A program made the position numbers and the translations under genes. Shown here in pieces: positions 45,614-54,650 of a DNA stretch of 64,000 nt. The stretch is from Pseudomonas sp. PDM15 (GTDB lineage: Bacteria > Pseudomonadota > Gammaproteobacteria > Pseudomonadales > Pseudomonadaceae), in the NCBI RefSeq assembly GCF_014851565.1, contig NZ_JACVAA010000007.1:186001-250000 (forward strand). The letters are read 5' to 3'. Position 1 is the first letter of the stretch. Every line of letters begins with the position of its first letter. The notes under the pieces were generated by a model. That model searched no databases. It was not told where the DNA came from and saw only the letters and a program-made list of their open reading frames with translations.

Positions 45614-46048
45614 TCAGCGCTTGAGGCCGAAGGTCTCGTCCAGGGTGCCGGGGCTGTCCGGTTCCTTCGGTGCGTAGTCCTTGGGCGCCTCGTTGCTCTT
45701 CGGCGGGGTCAGGCGCTCGCGCGGGGCCTTGGCATCGTCGGTGTTGAGGGCGGCCAGCAGGCGCTGGCGGGTCAGTTCGTCGGCGGCCAGGCGGTTGGCG
45801 CCGTGGGACAGGTGTTCCTGCACGTCCTGGTAGCTCTGGGTGAGCTTCTTCACCAGGCTGGCGGTGGTGTTGAAGTGGGTCACCACTTCGCTCTGGTAGC
45901 TGTCGAAGCGCTGCTGCATTTCGTCCAGCTGGCGCTGGGTGCGGCTGGGTGCTGCGTTGGGCAGCAGGCGCGCGGCCAGGAAGCCGATGGCGACGCCAAC
46001 CAGCAGGGCGATGGCGGGCAGCAGCCAGGGGGTGAGCGATTGTTCCAC
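45614..46048 (-). CDS. zapG: Envelope/division factor ZapG (YhcB, DUF1043)
   Basis: A 144-residue bitopic protein: N-terminal membrane helix (LTPWLLPAIALLVGVAIGFLAARLL) followed by a coiled coil (about 35-90) and a Pro/Lys-rich tail. The start is GTG at 46048 after AGGAAGGA; a longer frame upstream is not conserved. YhcB/ZapG links division and elongation machineries in enterobacteria. Its place next to trpS and zapE follows the pseudomonad order. Confidence 0.88.
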   Translation of the reverse strand: MEQSLTPWLLPAIALLVGVAIGFLAARLLPNAAPSRTQRQLDEMQQRFDSYQSEVVTHFNTTASLVKKLTQSYQDVQEHLSHGANRLAADELTRQRLLAALNTDDAKAPRERLTPPKSNEAPKDYAPKEPDSPGTLDETFGLKR

Positions 46049-46183
46049 GAGTCCTTCCTCTGAAAGCGGCTTTGTTTTACGGTAGCGGCTCTCGCCGGCG
46101 CTGTATACCGCGGCAAAGCCCTGTTGTGCGATGTGCCTAACCAAGACGTGTCGACCCTGCCCGGGGTCACGGAGTTCCTGCTG

Positions 46184-46810
46184 TTGATCCGCGAAACCCC
46201 TCTGCTGCTCGACGGCCCCTGTGGCCAGCTCGAAGCCCTGTTCTGTGAAGTGCCGAATGCCCGCGGCGTCGCCCTGATTTGCCACCCCAACCCCGTGCAG
46301 GGCGGCACCATGCTCAACAAGGTGGTCTCCACCCTGCAGCGCGCGGTACGCGACATGGGCTACCACACCCTGCGCTTCAACTACCGCGGTGTCGGAGCCA
46401 GCGCTGGCAGCCACGACATGGGCACCGGCGAAGTGGATGACGCCGAGGCGGTCGCCCGCTGGCTGTGTGAGCAATACCCCGAACTGCCGCTGACGCTGTT
46501 TGGCTTTTCCTTCGGTGGCTTCGTTGCGGGCGCCTTGGCCGGGCGTCTGGAAGACCAGGGCGTGGCGACCGAGAAACTGTTTATGGTGGCGCCCGCCGTG
46601 CATCGCCTGCAGGCTCCCGAGCGCCTGCCTCAGAGCGGCGAACTGGTGGTGGTGCAGCCGGAGCAGGACGAGGTGGTCGATCCCGATGCGGTCTACGCCT
46701 GGTCGGCAGCGCTTCCCCGTGCCCATGAGCTGCTGAAGGTGGCAGAATGCGGCCACTTTTTTCATGGCAAGTTGCCGGAACTCAAAGACCTGGTTCAGCC
46801 ACGTCTCTAA
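46184..46810 (+). CDS. Alpha/beta hydrolase (dienelactone hydrolase-like, unassigned substrate)
   Basis: About 208 residues. I place the start at TTG 46184, after GGAG with nine-base spacing, which gives IRETPLLLDGPCGQLEAL; an upstream TTG at 46124 adds 20 unlikely residues. The fold shows an oxyanion region HPNPVQGGTM, nucleophile elbow GFSFGG, acid EQDEVVDPD and final His in ECGHFFHGKL. These are the features of the small DUF/COG2945 esterase-like family. Substrate unknown. It ends 18 bp before trpS. Confidence 0.82.
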   Translation: MIRETPLLLDGPCGQLEALFCEVPNARGVALICHPNPVQGGTMLNKVVSTLQRAVRDMGYHTLRFNYRGVGASAGSHDMGTGEVDDAEAVARWLCEQYPELPLTLFGFSFGGFVAGALAGRLEDQGVATEKLFMVAPAVHRLQAPERLPQSGELVVVQPEQDEVVDPDAVYAWSAALPRAHELLKVAECGHFFHGKLPELKDLVQPRL

Positions 46811-46828
46811 TCGAAGCGATCACTGAAC

Positions 46829-48175
46829 ATGACCACCCGTATCCTTACCGGCATTACCACCACCGGCACCCCGCACTTGGGTAACTATGCCGGCGCGATC
46901 CGCCCGGCCATCATCGCCAGCCGCGCCGCCGACGCCGACTCCTTCTATTTCCTCGCCGATTACCACGCGCTGATCAAGTGCGACGAGCCAGCGCGTATCC
47001 AGCGCTCGCGCCTGGAGATCGCCGCCACCTGGCTGGCGCTCGGCCTGGACGTGAACAAGGCGACCTTCTATCGCCAGTCCGACATCCCCGAGATTCCCGA
47101 GCTGTGCTGGCTGCTCACCTGCGTTGCCGGCAAGGGCCTGCTCAACCGCGCCCACGCCTACAAGGCCTCGGTGGACAAGAATGTCGAGCAGGGCGAGGAC
47201 CCGGATGCCGGCATCACCATGGGCCTGTTCAGCTACCCGGTGCTGATGGCGGCGGACATCCTGATGTTCAACGCGCACAAGGTGCCGGTCGGCCGCGACC
47301 AGATCCAGCACGTGGAGATGGCCCGCGATATCGGCCAGCGCTTCAACCACCTGTTTGGTCAGGGCAAGGAACTGTTCACCCTGCCCGAGGCGGTGATCGA
47401 GGAAGAAGTGGCGACCCTGCCCGGCCTCGACGGCCGCAAGATGAGCAAGAGCTACGACAACACCATTCCGTTGTTCGGCACCGCCAAGCAGCTGAAGGAG
47501 GCGATCGCGCGCATCGTCACCGACTCGCGCGCGCCGGGCGAACCCAAGGATGCCGACGGCTCGCACCTGTTCACCCTGTATCAGGCCTTCGCCAGCCAGG
47601 CGCAGCAGGTCGAGTTCCGTGCCGAGCTGGAAGGCGGCCTGGCCTGGGGAGAGGCGAAGAATCGCCTGTTCCAACTGCTCGACAATGAGCTGGGCGAGGC
47701 CCGCGAACGCTACAACGCGCTGATCTCCAAGCCGGCCGATCTGGAAGACATCCTCCTGGCTGGTGCCGCCAAGGCGCGCAAGATCGCCACCCCGTTCCTC
47801 GGCGAGCTGCGCGAGGCGGTCGGTCTGCGTTCCTTCCGCGAGCAGGTACAGGTGGCCGGTGGCGAGAAGAAGAAAGCGGCCAAGAGCGCGCGCTTCGTCA
47901 GCTTCCGCGACGAGGACGGCAGCTTCCGCTTCCGCCTGCTGGACGCCGCCGGCGAACAGCTGCTGCTGTCCAAGTCCTTTGCCGACGGCAAGGCCGCCGG
48001 TCAGGCCAGCAAGCGCCTGCAGTCTGGCGAGGCGCTGGATGTGCGCGCCGAGGGTCAGGCCTTCTCCGTGTGGCTGGATGGCGAGTCGGTCGGCGACAGT
48101 CCGGCCTTTGCCGACGCCGCCGCCCTGGATATCGCCATCGCTCGCCTGCGCGAGGCTCTTGCCCCGCAGGAGTAA
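46829..48175 (+). CDS. trpS: Tryptophan-tRNA ligase with C-terminal extension
   Basis: A 448-residue class I synthetase. HIGH-like motif TPHLGNYAG near residues 12-20 and KMSKS at 204-208 are present. The catalytic core ends near residue 335; about 100 extra residues (KKKAAKSARFVSFRDEDGSF onward in two pieces) form an additional domain not present in E. coli TrpS but common in pseudomonads. Its function is unclear. Confidence 0.95.
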   Translation: MTTRILTGITTTGTPHLGNYAGAIRPAIIASRAADADSFYFLADYHALIKCDEPARIQRSRLEIAATWLALGLDVNKATFYRQSDIPEIPELCWLLTCVAGKGLLNRAHAYKASVDKNVEQGEDPDAGITMGLFSYPVLMAADILMFNAHKVPVGRDQIQHVEMARDIGQRFNHLFGQGKELFTLPEAVIEEEVATLPGLDGRKMSKSYDNTIPLFGTAKQLKEAIARIVTDSRAPGEPKDADGSHLFTLYQAFASQAQQVEFRAELEGGLAWGEAKNRLFQLLDNELGEARERYNALISKPADLEDILLAGAAKARKIATPFLGELREAVGLRSFREQVQVAGGEKKKAAKSARFVSFRDEDGSFRFRLLDAAGEQLLLSKSFADGKAAGQASKRLQSGEALDVRAEGQAFSVWLDGESVGDSPAFADAAALDIAIARLREALAPQE

Positions 48176-48197
48176 GCGCACGGCGTGATTGCCAAGC

Positions 48198-48233
48198 AAC
48201 GGGGCCGTCGCTAAAGTGGCCGCCCCGTTTTTG
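48198..48233 (+). terminator. Terminator after trpS
   Basis: AACGGGGC pairs with GCCCCGTT around a 16-base loop and is followed by TTTTG. It lies in the 75-bp trpS-zapE gap. Confidence 0.7.
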
Positions 48234-48250
48234 TTACCGAAGTTCCCAGC

Positions 48251-49345
48251 ATGACTCCTCTTGAGCGTTATCAGGCCGATCTGAAGCGGCCGGACTTCTT
48301 CCACGACGCCGCGCAGGAAAACGCCGTGCGTCACCTGCAGCGACTGTACGACGAACTGGTGGCGGATTCCCAGGCGTCTTCCGGGCTGTTCGGCAAGCTG
48401 TTCGGCAAGAAGCGCCAGGAGCCGGTCAAGGGTCTCTACTTCTGGGGCGGCGTCGGCCGCGGCAAGACCTACCTGGTCGATACTTTCTTCGAGGCGCTGC
48501 CGTTCGAGCAGAAGATGCGCACCCACTTCCACCGCTTCATGAAGCGTGTGCACGAGGAAATGCGCACCCTCAAGGGTGAGAAGAACCCGCTGACCATCAT
48601 CGGCAAGCGCTTCGCCGAAGAGGCGCGGGTGATCTGCTTCGACGAGTTCTTCGTCAGCGACATCACCGACGCCATGATCCTCGCCACTCTGCTGGAAGAG
48701 CTGTTCAAGAATGGCGTGAGCCTGGTGGCCACCTCCAACATCGTGCCGGACGGTCTTTACAAGGACGGCCTGCAGCGCGCGCGCTTCCTGCCGGCCATCG
48801 CTCTGGTCAAGCAGTACACCGAGGTGGTCAACGTCGACAGCGGCGTGGACTATCGCCTGCGTGCCCTGGAGCAGGCCGAGCTGTTTCACTGGCCGCTGGA
48901 TGCCGAGGCCGAGATCAGCCTGGAGAAGAGCTTCAACAGCCTGCTGCCTGAGCACTGCAAGGTGGAAGAGAACAAGGTGCTGATGATCGAGAACCGTCCG
49001 ATCGTGGCGCGCAAGGAGGGCGACGACGTGGCCTGGTTCGAGTTCCGCGAGCTGTGCGACGGCCCGCGCAGCCAGAACGACTATATCGAGCTGGGCAAGA
49101 TCTTCCACGCGGTGATCCTGGCCAACGTCGAGCAGATGGGCGTGGCCAAGGACGACATGGCGCGGCGCTTCATCAACCTGGTGGACGAGTTCTACGACCG
49201 CAACGTCAAGCTGATCATCTCCGCTGAGGTGGAGCTGAAGGACCTGTATACCGGTGGACGCCTGAGCTTCGAGTTCCAGCGCACCCTCAGTCGCTTGCTG
49301 GAGATGCAGTCGCACGAGTTCCTCTCGCGGCCGCACAAGCCCTGA
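48251..49345 (+). CDS. zapE: Cell division AFG1-like ATPase ZapE
   Basis: A 364-residue AAA-type ATPase with Walker A GGVGRGKT (66-73) and Walker B ICFDEFFVSD. ZapE (YhcM) associates with the Z ring under stress in E. coli and, with its mitochondrial AFG1 relatives, is linked to respiratory complex turnover. Full length, no transmembrane segment. Followed by a perfect 13-bp hairpin. Confidence 0.95.
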   Translation: MTPLERYQADLKRPDFFHDAAQENAVRHLQRLYDELVADSQASSGLFGKLFGKKRQEPVKGLYFWGGVGRGKTYLVDTFFEALPFEQKMRTHFHRFMKRVHEEMRTLKGEKNPLTIIGKRFAEEARVICFDEFFVSDITDAMILATLLEELFKNGVSLVATSNIVPDGLYKDGLQRARFLPAIALVKQYTEVVNVDSGVDYRLRALEQAELFHWPLDAEAEISLEKSFNSLLPEHCKVEENKVLMIENRPIVARKEGDDVAWFEFRELCDGPRSQNDYIELGKIFHAVILANVEQMGVAKDDMARRFINLVDEFYDRNVKLIISAEVELKDLYTGGRLSFEFQRTLSRLLEMQSHEFLSRPHKP

Positions 49346-49367
49346 TCAGAGGCGAGTGCGTAATACG

Positions 49368-49395
49368 AGAAGGGCTGCCCATGGGCAGCCCTTCT
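49368..49395. terminator. Perfect hairpin between convergent zapE and the GlxA-type regulator
   Basis: AGAAGGGCTGCCC and GGGCAGCCCTTCT are exact complements around AT. The following T tract is short on each strand, but the stem is strong; a bidirectional terminator is likely. Confidence 0.8.
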
Positions 49396-49422
49396 GCGTT
49401 TCAGGAGGCAGGCGGCCTGCGC

Positions 49423-50406
49423 TCAGGCGCTGTCCTTGTGCTGGAACTGGCGGCGGTACTGGTTGGGCGACAGCTCGGCATGCTGGCGGAACAGGCGGGC
49501 GAAGAAGCTGGCGTCGTCGTAACCGACTTCGTAGCTGATGGTCTTGATGCTTTTGCGCGTGGCACTGAGCAGGCCTTTGGCCGTCTCGATGCGCAGGCGC
49601 TGCAGGTAGTGCAGGGGCTTGTCGCCGGTCGCCGCCTGGAAGCGCCGCATGAAGTTGCGGATGCTCATGCCGTGCTGGCGCGCCACGTCCTCGATGCGGA
49701 ATTTCTCGGCGAAGTGCTCTTCCAGCCACTGCTGTACCTGCAGAATGGCCACGTCCTGGTGCAGCTTCTGCCCGCCGAAGCCGATGCGCCCCGGGCTGTA
49801 GCTGCGCTGTGTCTCGTAGAGGATGTCACGTGAGACGCCCTGGGCGATGCCGGCGCCGCAGTAACGCTCGATCAGGTAGATGTACAGGTCGCAGGCCGAG
49901 GTGACGCCGCCGGCGCAGTACAGGTTGTCGGCGTCCGACAGGTGCTTGTCCTGGTTCAGCAGCACTTTGGGGAAGCGTTCGGCGAATTCGCGGAAGAAGC
50001 GCCAGTAGGTGGTCGCCTCCTTACCATCGAGCAGTCCGGCCTGGGCCATCCAGAACACGCCGGTGGCCTCGCCGCAGATGGCGCTGCCGGCGGCATGCCG
50101 TTCGCGTAGCCAGGGCAGGACCTCGGGGCAGTGCTGGCAGAGGACGTCGAAGTCGCCCCAGAACGCCGGCAGGATCACCACCTCGGCCTCGCCCAGGCTG
50201 CCGTCCACCGGGATCACCGCCTCGCTAAAGCTGGTCACTGCCTGGCCGTCCGGGCTGACCACGCGGATCTGGAACGCCGAGGTCGGTCCCAGGCCCTGCT
50301 GCTTGCCGTGGCGCAGCCCGGCCATGTGGAAGAAGTCCCGGGCCTGCATCAGGGTGGCCGCGAAGACGCCATCGGTGGCGAGTATGGCGATGCGAGTAGG
50401 CGACAT
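49423..50406 (-). CDS. GlxA-type transcriptional regulator (DJ-1/PfpI plus AraC helix-turn-helix)
   Basis: A 327-residue two-domain regulator: N-terminal class I glutamine amidotransferase-like fold (about 1-185, with the elbow GSAICGEATGVFWMA) and C-terminal AraC/XylS DNA-binding domain (about 225-325; IEDVARQHGMSIRNFMRRF and ISYEVGYDDASFFARLFRQH). Such regulators in pseudomonads control carnitine, arginine or glycine-betaine catabolism (CdhR, ArgR, GbdR), but this one's inducer is not evident. It is divergent from the acyl-CoA dehydrogenase, which is its most likely target. Confidence 0.88.
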   Translation of the reverse strand: MSPTRIAILATDGVFAATLMQARDFFHMAGLRHGKQQGLGPTSAFQIRVVSPDGQAVTSFSEAVIPVDGSLGEAEVVILPAFWGDFDVLCQHCPEVLPWLRERHAAGSAICGEATGVFWMAQAGLLDGKEATTYWRFFREFAERFPKVLLNQDKHLSDADNLYCAGGVTSACDLYIYLIERYCGAGIAQGVSRDILYETQRSYSPGRIGFGGQKLHQDVAILQVQQWLEEHFAEKFRIEDVARQHGMSIRNFMRRFQAATGDKPLHYLQRLRIETAKGLLSATRKSIKTISYEVGYDDASFFARLFRQHAELSPNQYRRQFQHKDSA

Positions 50407-50546
50407 GGTTGTTGTTCTTGTTAGTGATTAAACGGTCATCAGGTGGCTGGATCGTCTTATTTTTTGTCGCATGTGTCCAGTGCCCCTGGCAACGACGCTG
50501 GCCTAGAGTGTGGGCACCCAACGATCACTCAGAAGCAGGTGTAACA

Positions 50547-51683
50547 ATGATTCCAAGAACCCTGTTCAGCTCCGAGCACGAGCTGTTCCGCGAGTCCGTG
50601 CGCAAGTTCTTCGAGCAGGAGGCGGCGCCTTTCCACGCCCAGTGGGAAAAGGACGGTCACATCGACCGCGCCCTGTGGAACAAAGCCGGTGACGCCGGCA
50701 TGCTCTGTTCGCACATCCCCGAGGAATACGGCGGCATGAGCGCCGACTTCCTCTACAGCGCCGTGGTGATCGAGGAGCAGTCGCGCCTCGGCCTGTCCGG
50801 TGTCGGATTCTCGCTGCACTCGGACATCGTCGCGCCCTACATCCTTCACTACGGCAGCGAAGCGCAGAAGCAGCACTACCTGCCGAAGATGGTGACCGGC
50901 GAAGTGGTCACCGCCATTGCCATGACCGAGCCGGGCACCGGCTCCGACCTGCAGGGCGTGAAGACCACCGCCGTGCTGGATGGCGATCACTATGTGATCA
51001 ACGGCTCCAAGACCTTCATCACCAACGGCTGGCTGGCCGACATGGTGATAGTCGTCGCCAAGACCGATCCCAAGGGCGGCGCCAAGGGCATCAGCCTGTT
51101 CCTGGTGGATGCCAACACTCCGGGCTTCTCCAAGGGCAAGCGCCTGGAGAAGGTCGGCATGAAGGCCCAGGACACCTCCGAGCTGTTCTTCCAGGATGTG
51201 CGCATTCCCAAGGAAAACCTGCTGGGCAAGGAAGGCATGGGCTTCGTCTACCTGATGCAGGAGCTGCCTCAGGAGCGTCTGACCGTGGGCGTCGGCGCCA
51301 TCGCCTCGGCCGAGGCGGCGATCAAGTGGACCCTGGACTACACCCGTGAGCGCAAGGCCTTCGGCAAGTCCGTGTCGGACTTCCAGAACACCCGCTTCAA
51401 GCTGGCCGAGATGACCACCGAGGCGCAGATCGGCCGAGTGTTCGTCGACCGCTGCCTGGAGCTGCACCTGCAGGGCAAGCTGGATGTGCCGACCGCGGCG
51501 ATGCTCAAGTACTGGGGTACCGACCTGCAGTGCAAGGTGATCGATGAGTGCGTGCAGTTGCATGGCGGCTACGGCTACATGTGGGAATACCCGATCGCCC
51601 GCGCCTGGGCCGACTCGCGGGTGCAGCGCATCTACGCCGGTACCAACGAGATCATGAAAGAGATCATCTCCCGCTCGCTGTAA
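50547..51683 (+). CDS. Acyl-CoA dehydrogenase (long-chain/isovaleryl-type active site)
   Basis: A 378-residue flavoprotein; start ATG at 50547 after an AGCAGGTG region. Signatures AMTEPGTGSDLQGVKTTA and QLHGGYGYMWEYPIARAW are complete. At the usual MCAD catalytic-Glu site (YEGT) it has Ala (YAGTNEIM), whereas Glu243 lies in LPQERL, the position used by long-chain and isovaleryl dehydrogenases, so activity is probably retained with that type of substrate. It is divergent from a GlxA-type regulator across 140 bp. Exact substrate unknown. Confidence 0.9.
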   Translation: MIPRTLFSSEHELFRESVRKFFEQEAAPFHAQWEKDGHIDRALWNKAGDAGMLCSHIPEEYGGMSADFLYSAVVIEEQSRLGLSGVGFSLHSDIVAPYILHYGSEAQKQHYLPKMVTGEVVTAIAMTEPGTGSDLQGVKTTAVLDGDHYVINGSKTFITNGWLADMVIVVAKTDPKGGAKGISLFLVDANTPGFSKGKRLEKVGMKAQDTSELFFQDVRIPKENLLGKEGMGFVYLMQELPQERLTVGVGAIASAEAAIKWTLDYTRERKAFGKSVSDFQNTRFKLAEMTTEAQIGRVFVDRCLELHLQGKLDVPTAAMLKYWGTDLQCKVIDECVQLHGGYGYMWEYPIARAWADSRVQRIYAGTNEIMKEIISRSL

Positions 51684-51771
51684 GCCTCGCCTGGTTCGCC
51701 TGCGGTCGTCGCAGGCGAACCAGCCTCTCTCCGTGTCGGTCTACCGATCCATTGCGGGATTGGAGCTGCCG

Positions 51772-52479
51772 ATGCATACATCGCCCTTCGCCGATTGGGA
51801 CGGTACCGCGCAGCAGGCGCGCGTGTTGCAGCGCTCGCTGGCCGAACGAGTGGTGCTGGAGGATGACTTCGCGCCGCCGCGGATCATCGCCGGTGTCGAT
51901 GTCGGCTTCGAAGAGCAGGGCAGTATCACCCTGGCGGCCGCCATGCTGCTCGATGCTGATACCTTGCAGCTAATGGCCCATAGCGTGGCGCGCATTCCCA
52001 CCAGCATGCCGTATGTTCCGGGGCTGTTGTCCTTCCGCGAGCTGCCGGCCTTGCTGCAGGCATTGCGCGATCTGCCGCAGATACCGGATCTGATCTACTG
52101 CGACGGTCTGGGCATCGCCCATCCGCGTCGACTCGGCATCGCCTCGCACCTGGGCGTGGTGACGGGGCTGCCGACCATTGGCGTGGCCAAAAGCATTCTC
52201 GTCGGTACTCATGCGGAGCTGCCGCAGGAGAAGGGCGCCCGCGTGCCGCTCAGGCATGCGGGGGAGCAGGTAGGCTGGATGCTGCGCAGCAAGGACAAGG
52301 TCAAGCCGCTGATCGTCTCGCCCGGGCATCGCGTAAGCATGGACACTGCGGTGGAGCTGGTACTTGCCTGCTGCCGTGGCTATCGATTGCCTGAACCGAC
52401 CCGCCTGGCGGATCGGCTGGCTTCGCGTCGCGGCGAGATGCCGGCGTTCAAGGCGGGTACGCCGGATCTTTTCGGCTGA
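51772..52479 (+). CDS. nfi: Endonuclease V (deoxyinosine repair)
   Basis: A 235-residue nuclease that nicks DNA next to deoxyinosine and other deaminated bases. Start ATG at 51772 follows GGAG; an upstream GTG at 51733 would add 13 residues. Motifs: catalytic Asp in GVDVGF, the PYVPG wedge that reads the lesion, FRELPALL, YCDGLGIAHPRRLG and GVAKSILVG. It sits between unrelated metabolic genes on the + strand and ends three bases short of the convergent aldo/keto reductase. Confidence 0.94.
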   Translation: MHTSPFADWDGTAQQARVLQRSLAERVVLEDDFAPPRIIAGVDVGFEEQGSITLAAAMLLDADTLQLMAHSVARIPTSMPYVPGLLSFRELPALLQALRDLPQIPDLIYCDGLGIAHPRRLGIASHLGVVTGLPTIGVAKSILVGTHAELPQEKGARVPLRHAGEQVGWMLRSKDKVKPLIVSPGHRVSMDTAVELVLACCRGYRLPEPTRLADRLASRRGEMPAFKAGTPDLFG

Positions 52480-52482
52480 GCC

Positions 52483-53520
52483 TCAGGGGGCCGGGTTGGG
52501 CTGCTCGCGATGGATGGCCTCGATGCCCTCCAGAACTTCTGCCGAGAGCTGAAGATCGATGCTGCCCAGGTTGCTCTCCAGCTGTTCCAGGCTGGTGGCG
52601 CCGATGATGTTGCTGGTGACGAAGGGCTGGCGGGTGACGAAGGCCAGCGCCATCTGCGCCGGATCCAGGTCGTGCTCGCGGGCCAATTGCACGTAACGGT
52701 CGCAGGCGGCCTGCGCCTGTGGGTTGGTGTAGCGCGAGAAGCGGCTGAACAGGGTGATCCGTGCATTGGCTGGGCGGGCGCCATTGGCGTACTTGCCGGA
52801 GAGCATGCCGAACGCCAGGGGCGAGTAGGCCAGCAGGCCGCATTGCTCGCGGATCGCTACTTCCGCCAGGCCCACCTCGAAGCTGCGGTTGAGCAGGTTG
52901 TAGGGGTTCTGGATCGACACCGCGCGAGCCAGGCCCAGGCTGTCGGCCAGTTGCAGGAACTTCATGGTGCCCCAGGGCGTTTCGTTGGACAGGCCTATAT
53001 GGCGGATCTTGCCAGCTTTGATCTGCTCGCCGAGGGCTTCGAGGATTTCCTGCAGCGGGGTGAAGTCCTGCTCCTGATGGCGATAGCCGAGCTGGCCGAA
53101 GAAGTTGGTGCTGCGCTCCGGCCAGTGCAGCTGGTACAGGTCGATCCAGTCGGTCTGCAGGCGCCTCAGGCTTTCGTCGACGGCGGCGCTGATATGCGCG
53201 CGGTTGTGCTTGAGCTGGCCGCCGCGGATGTAATCGATGCCATTGCCGGGGCCGGCCACCTTGCTGGCCAGAATCCAGTCGGCGCGGTTGCCGCGGGTCT
53301 TGAAGTAGTTGCCGATAATGCGTTCCGTGGCTCCGTAGGTCTCGCCGCGCGGCGGCACCGGGTACATCTCGGCGGTATCGAGGAAGTTGATCCCGGCGGC
53401 GCGGGCGCAGTCGATCTGGGCGAAGCCTTCGGCCTCGCTGTTCTGCTCGCCCCAGGTCATGCTGCCCAGGCACAGGGCGCTGACGCTCAGGTCGCTGCGG
53501 CCCAGTTGACGGTATTCCAT
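52483..53520 (-). CDS. tas: NADP(H)-dependent aldo/keto reductase (Tas-like)
   Basis: A 345-residue AKR with TIM-barrel motifs and catalytic residues visible: Asp and Tyr in LDTAEMYP, Lys in ILASKVAG and His in YQLHWPER. Length and start MEYRQLGRSDLSVSALCLGSMTWG match E. coli Tas, whose physiological substrate is uncertain. It converges on nfi with a three-base gap and is divergent from rplM. Confidence 0.9.
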   Translation of the reverse strand: MEYRQLGRSDLSVSALCLGSMTWGEQNSEAEGFAQIDCARAAGINFLDTAEMYPVPPRGETYGATERIIGNYFKTRGNRADWILASKVAGPGNGIDYIRGGQLKHNRAHISAAVDESLRRLQTDWIDLYQLHWPERSTNFFGQLGYRHQEQDFTPLQEILEALGEQIKAGKIRHIGLSNETPWGTMKFLQLADSLGLARAVSIQNPYNLLNRSFEVGLAEVAIREQCGLLAYSPLAFGMLSGKYANGARPANARITLFSRFSRYTNPQAQAACDRYVQLAREHDLDPAQMALAFVTRQPFVTSNIIGATSLEQLESNLGSIDLQLSAEVLEGIEAIHREQPNPAP

Positions 53521-53725
53521 GTGCGATTCCTTGGTTCAAGCGGGAGCGCCAAGCATAAAGCAGGTTGCTATTTTCGCAGCAATCGGCATAATTCCGCGGC
53601 TCTCTCGATGGCACGCCTAGCCAAAGCGAGAGGGAAGGTGGGGATGCCTAGCCCACCGAAACCCCGCCGTAGCGGACGCGCTGACCCGAGCCCCCGACAG
53701 CGTCTGTTTCCGGCTGTCTTTGACC
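53521..53725. other. Gene-free tas-rplM interval, GC-rich
   Basis: Between the tas start and the rplM promoter I see no credible gene. A hairpin GGTGGG/CCCACC lies near 53636-53656. Short reading frames here lack coding character. Confidence 0.5.
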
Positions 53726-53754
53726 TTGTCAAAGCAAGCACTATTCAGTAAGAT
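53726..53754 (+). promoter_or_regulatory. Strong candidate sigma-70 promoter of rplM-rpsI
   Basis: TTGTCA (53726-53731), 17-bp spacer, TAAGAT (53749-53754). Transcription would begin near 53761, giving a leader of about 35 nt. Both hexamers match four or five of six consensus bases. Confidence 0.75.
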
Positions 53755-53795
53755 CCGCCGTCTTATTTTCAGGGCGGCCCCTGAGGCTATAGCGA

Positions 53796-54224
53796 ATGAA
53801 GACTTTTACTGCAAAACCGGAAACTGTTAAGCGCGACTGGTACGTCGTCGACGCTGCAGGTCAGACCCTGGGTCGTCTGGCCACCGAAATCGCGAGCCGT
53901 CTGCGCGGCAAGCACAAGCCGGAATACACCCCGCACGTTGATACCGGCGACTACATCGTCGTGATCAATGCCGAGCAGGTGCGTGTAACTGGTGCCAAGA
54001 CCTCCGACAAGATGTACTACTCGCACTCCGGTTTCCCGGGTGGCATCAAGGAAATCAGCTTCGAGAAGCTGATCGCCAAGGCCCCCGAGCGCGTGATCGA
54101 GACCGCGGTCAAAGGCATGCTGCCGAAGAACCCGCTGGGTCGCGACATGTATCGCAAGCTGAAGGTGTACAAGGGTGCCGTTCACCCGCACACCGCTCAG
54201 CAGCCCCAAGAACTGAAGATTTAA
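53796..54224 (+). CDS. rplM: 50S ribosomal protein L13
   Basis: A 142-residue L13 with the start MKTFTAKPETVKRDWYVVDA and the family block GRDMYRKLKVYKGAVHPH. It binds 23S rRNA early in assembly. In E. coli, L13 represses its own operon through the leader; the leader here is short and no such element was identified. rpsI starts 14 bp later. Confidence 0.98.
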   Translation: MKTFTAKPETVKRDWYVVDAAGQTLGRLATEIASRLRGKHKPEYTPHVDTGDYIVVINAEQVRVTGAKTSDKMYYSHSGFPGGIKEISFEKLIAKAPERVIETAVKGMLPKNPLGRDMYRKLKVYKGAVHPHTAQQPQELKI

Positions 54225-54238
54225 CGGAATAGTTCATT

Positions 54239-54631
54239 ATGTCGGCGACTCAAAATTACGGCACTGGCCGTCGCAAGACCGCTACCGCACGCGTATTCCT
54301 GCGTCCGGGCACTGGCAAGATCTCCATCAACAACCGCACCCTGGAAACCTTCTTCGGTCGCGAAACCGCTCGCATGGTCGTGCGTCAGCCGCTTGAGCTG
54401 ACCGAGACCACCGAGAAGTTCGACATCTACGTCACCGTTCTCGGTGGTGGTGTCAGCGGTCAAGCCGGTGCGATCCGTCACGGCATCACTCGTGCTCTGA
54501 TGGACTACGACGAAGGCCTGCGTCCTGCCCTGCGCAAAGCTGGCTTCGTGACTCGCGATGCTCGTGAAGTAGAACGTAAGAAAGTCGGTCTGCGTAAAGC
54601 GCGTAAGCGTCCGCAGTACTCGAAGCGTTAA
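54239..54631 (+). CDS. rpsI: 30S ribosomal protein S9
   Basis: A 130-residue S9 with the N-terminal GTGRRKTATARVFLRPG and the basic C-terminal tail KARKRPQYSKR that reaches the P-site tRNA. Cotranscribed with rplM; followed by a strong terminator. Confidence 0.98.
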   Translation: MSATQNYGTGRRKTATARVFLRPGTGKISINNRTLETFFGRETARMVVRQPLELTETTEKFDIYVTVLGGGVSGQAGAIRHGITRALMDYDEGLRPALRKAGFVTRDAREVERKKVGLRKARKRPQYSKR

Positions 54632-54650
54632 TTCGCTGCTACGTTCAAAG

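Noticed and set aside
46820..49336. 838-residue minus-strand frame under trpS and zapE
   Set aside because: Same GC-driven shadow effect; both + strand genes are complete and conserved.
50485..50505. TGGC...GC-like string resembling a sigma-54 -24/-12 promoter before the acyl-CoA dehydrogenase
   Set aside because: The downstream element reads CTGGC rather than TTGC, so the invariant GC doublet is misplaced.
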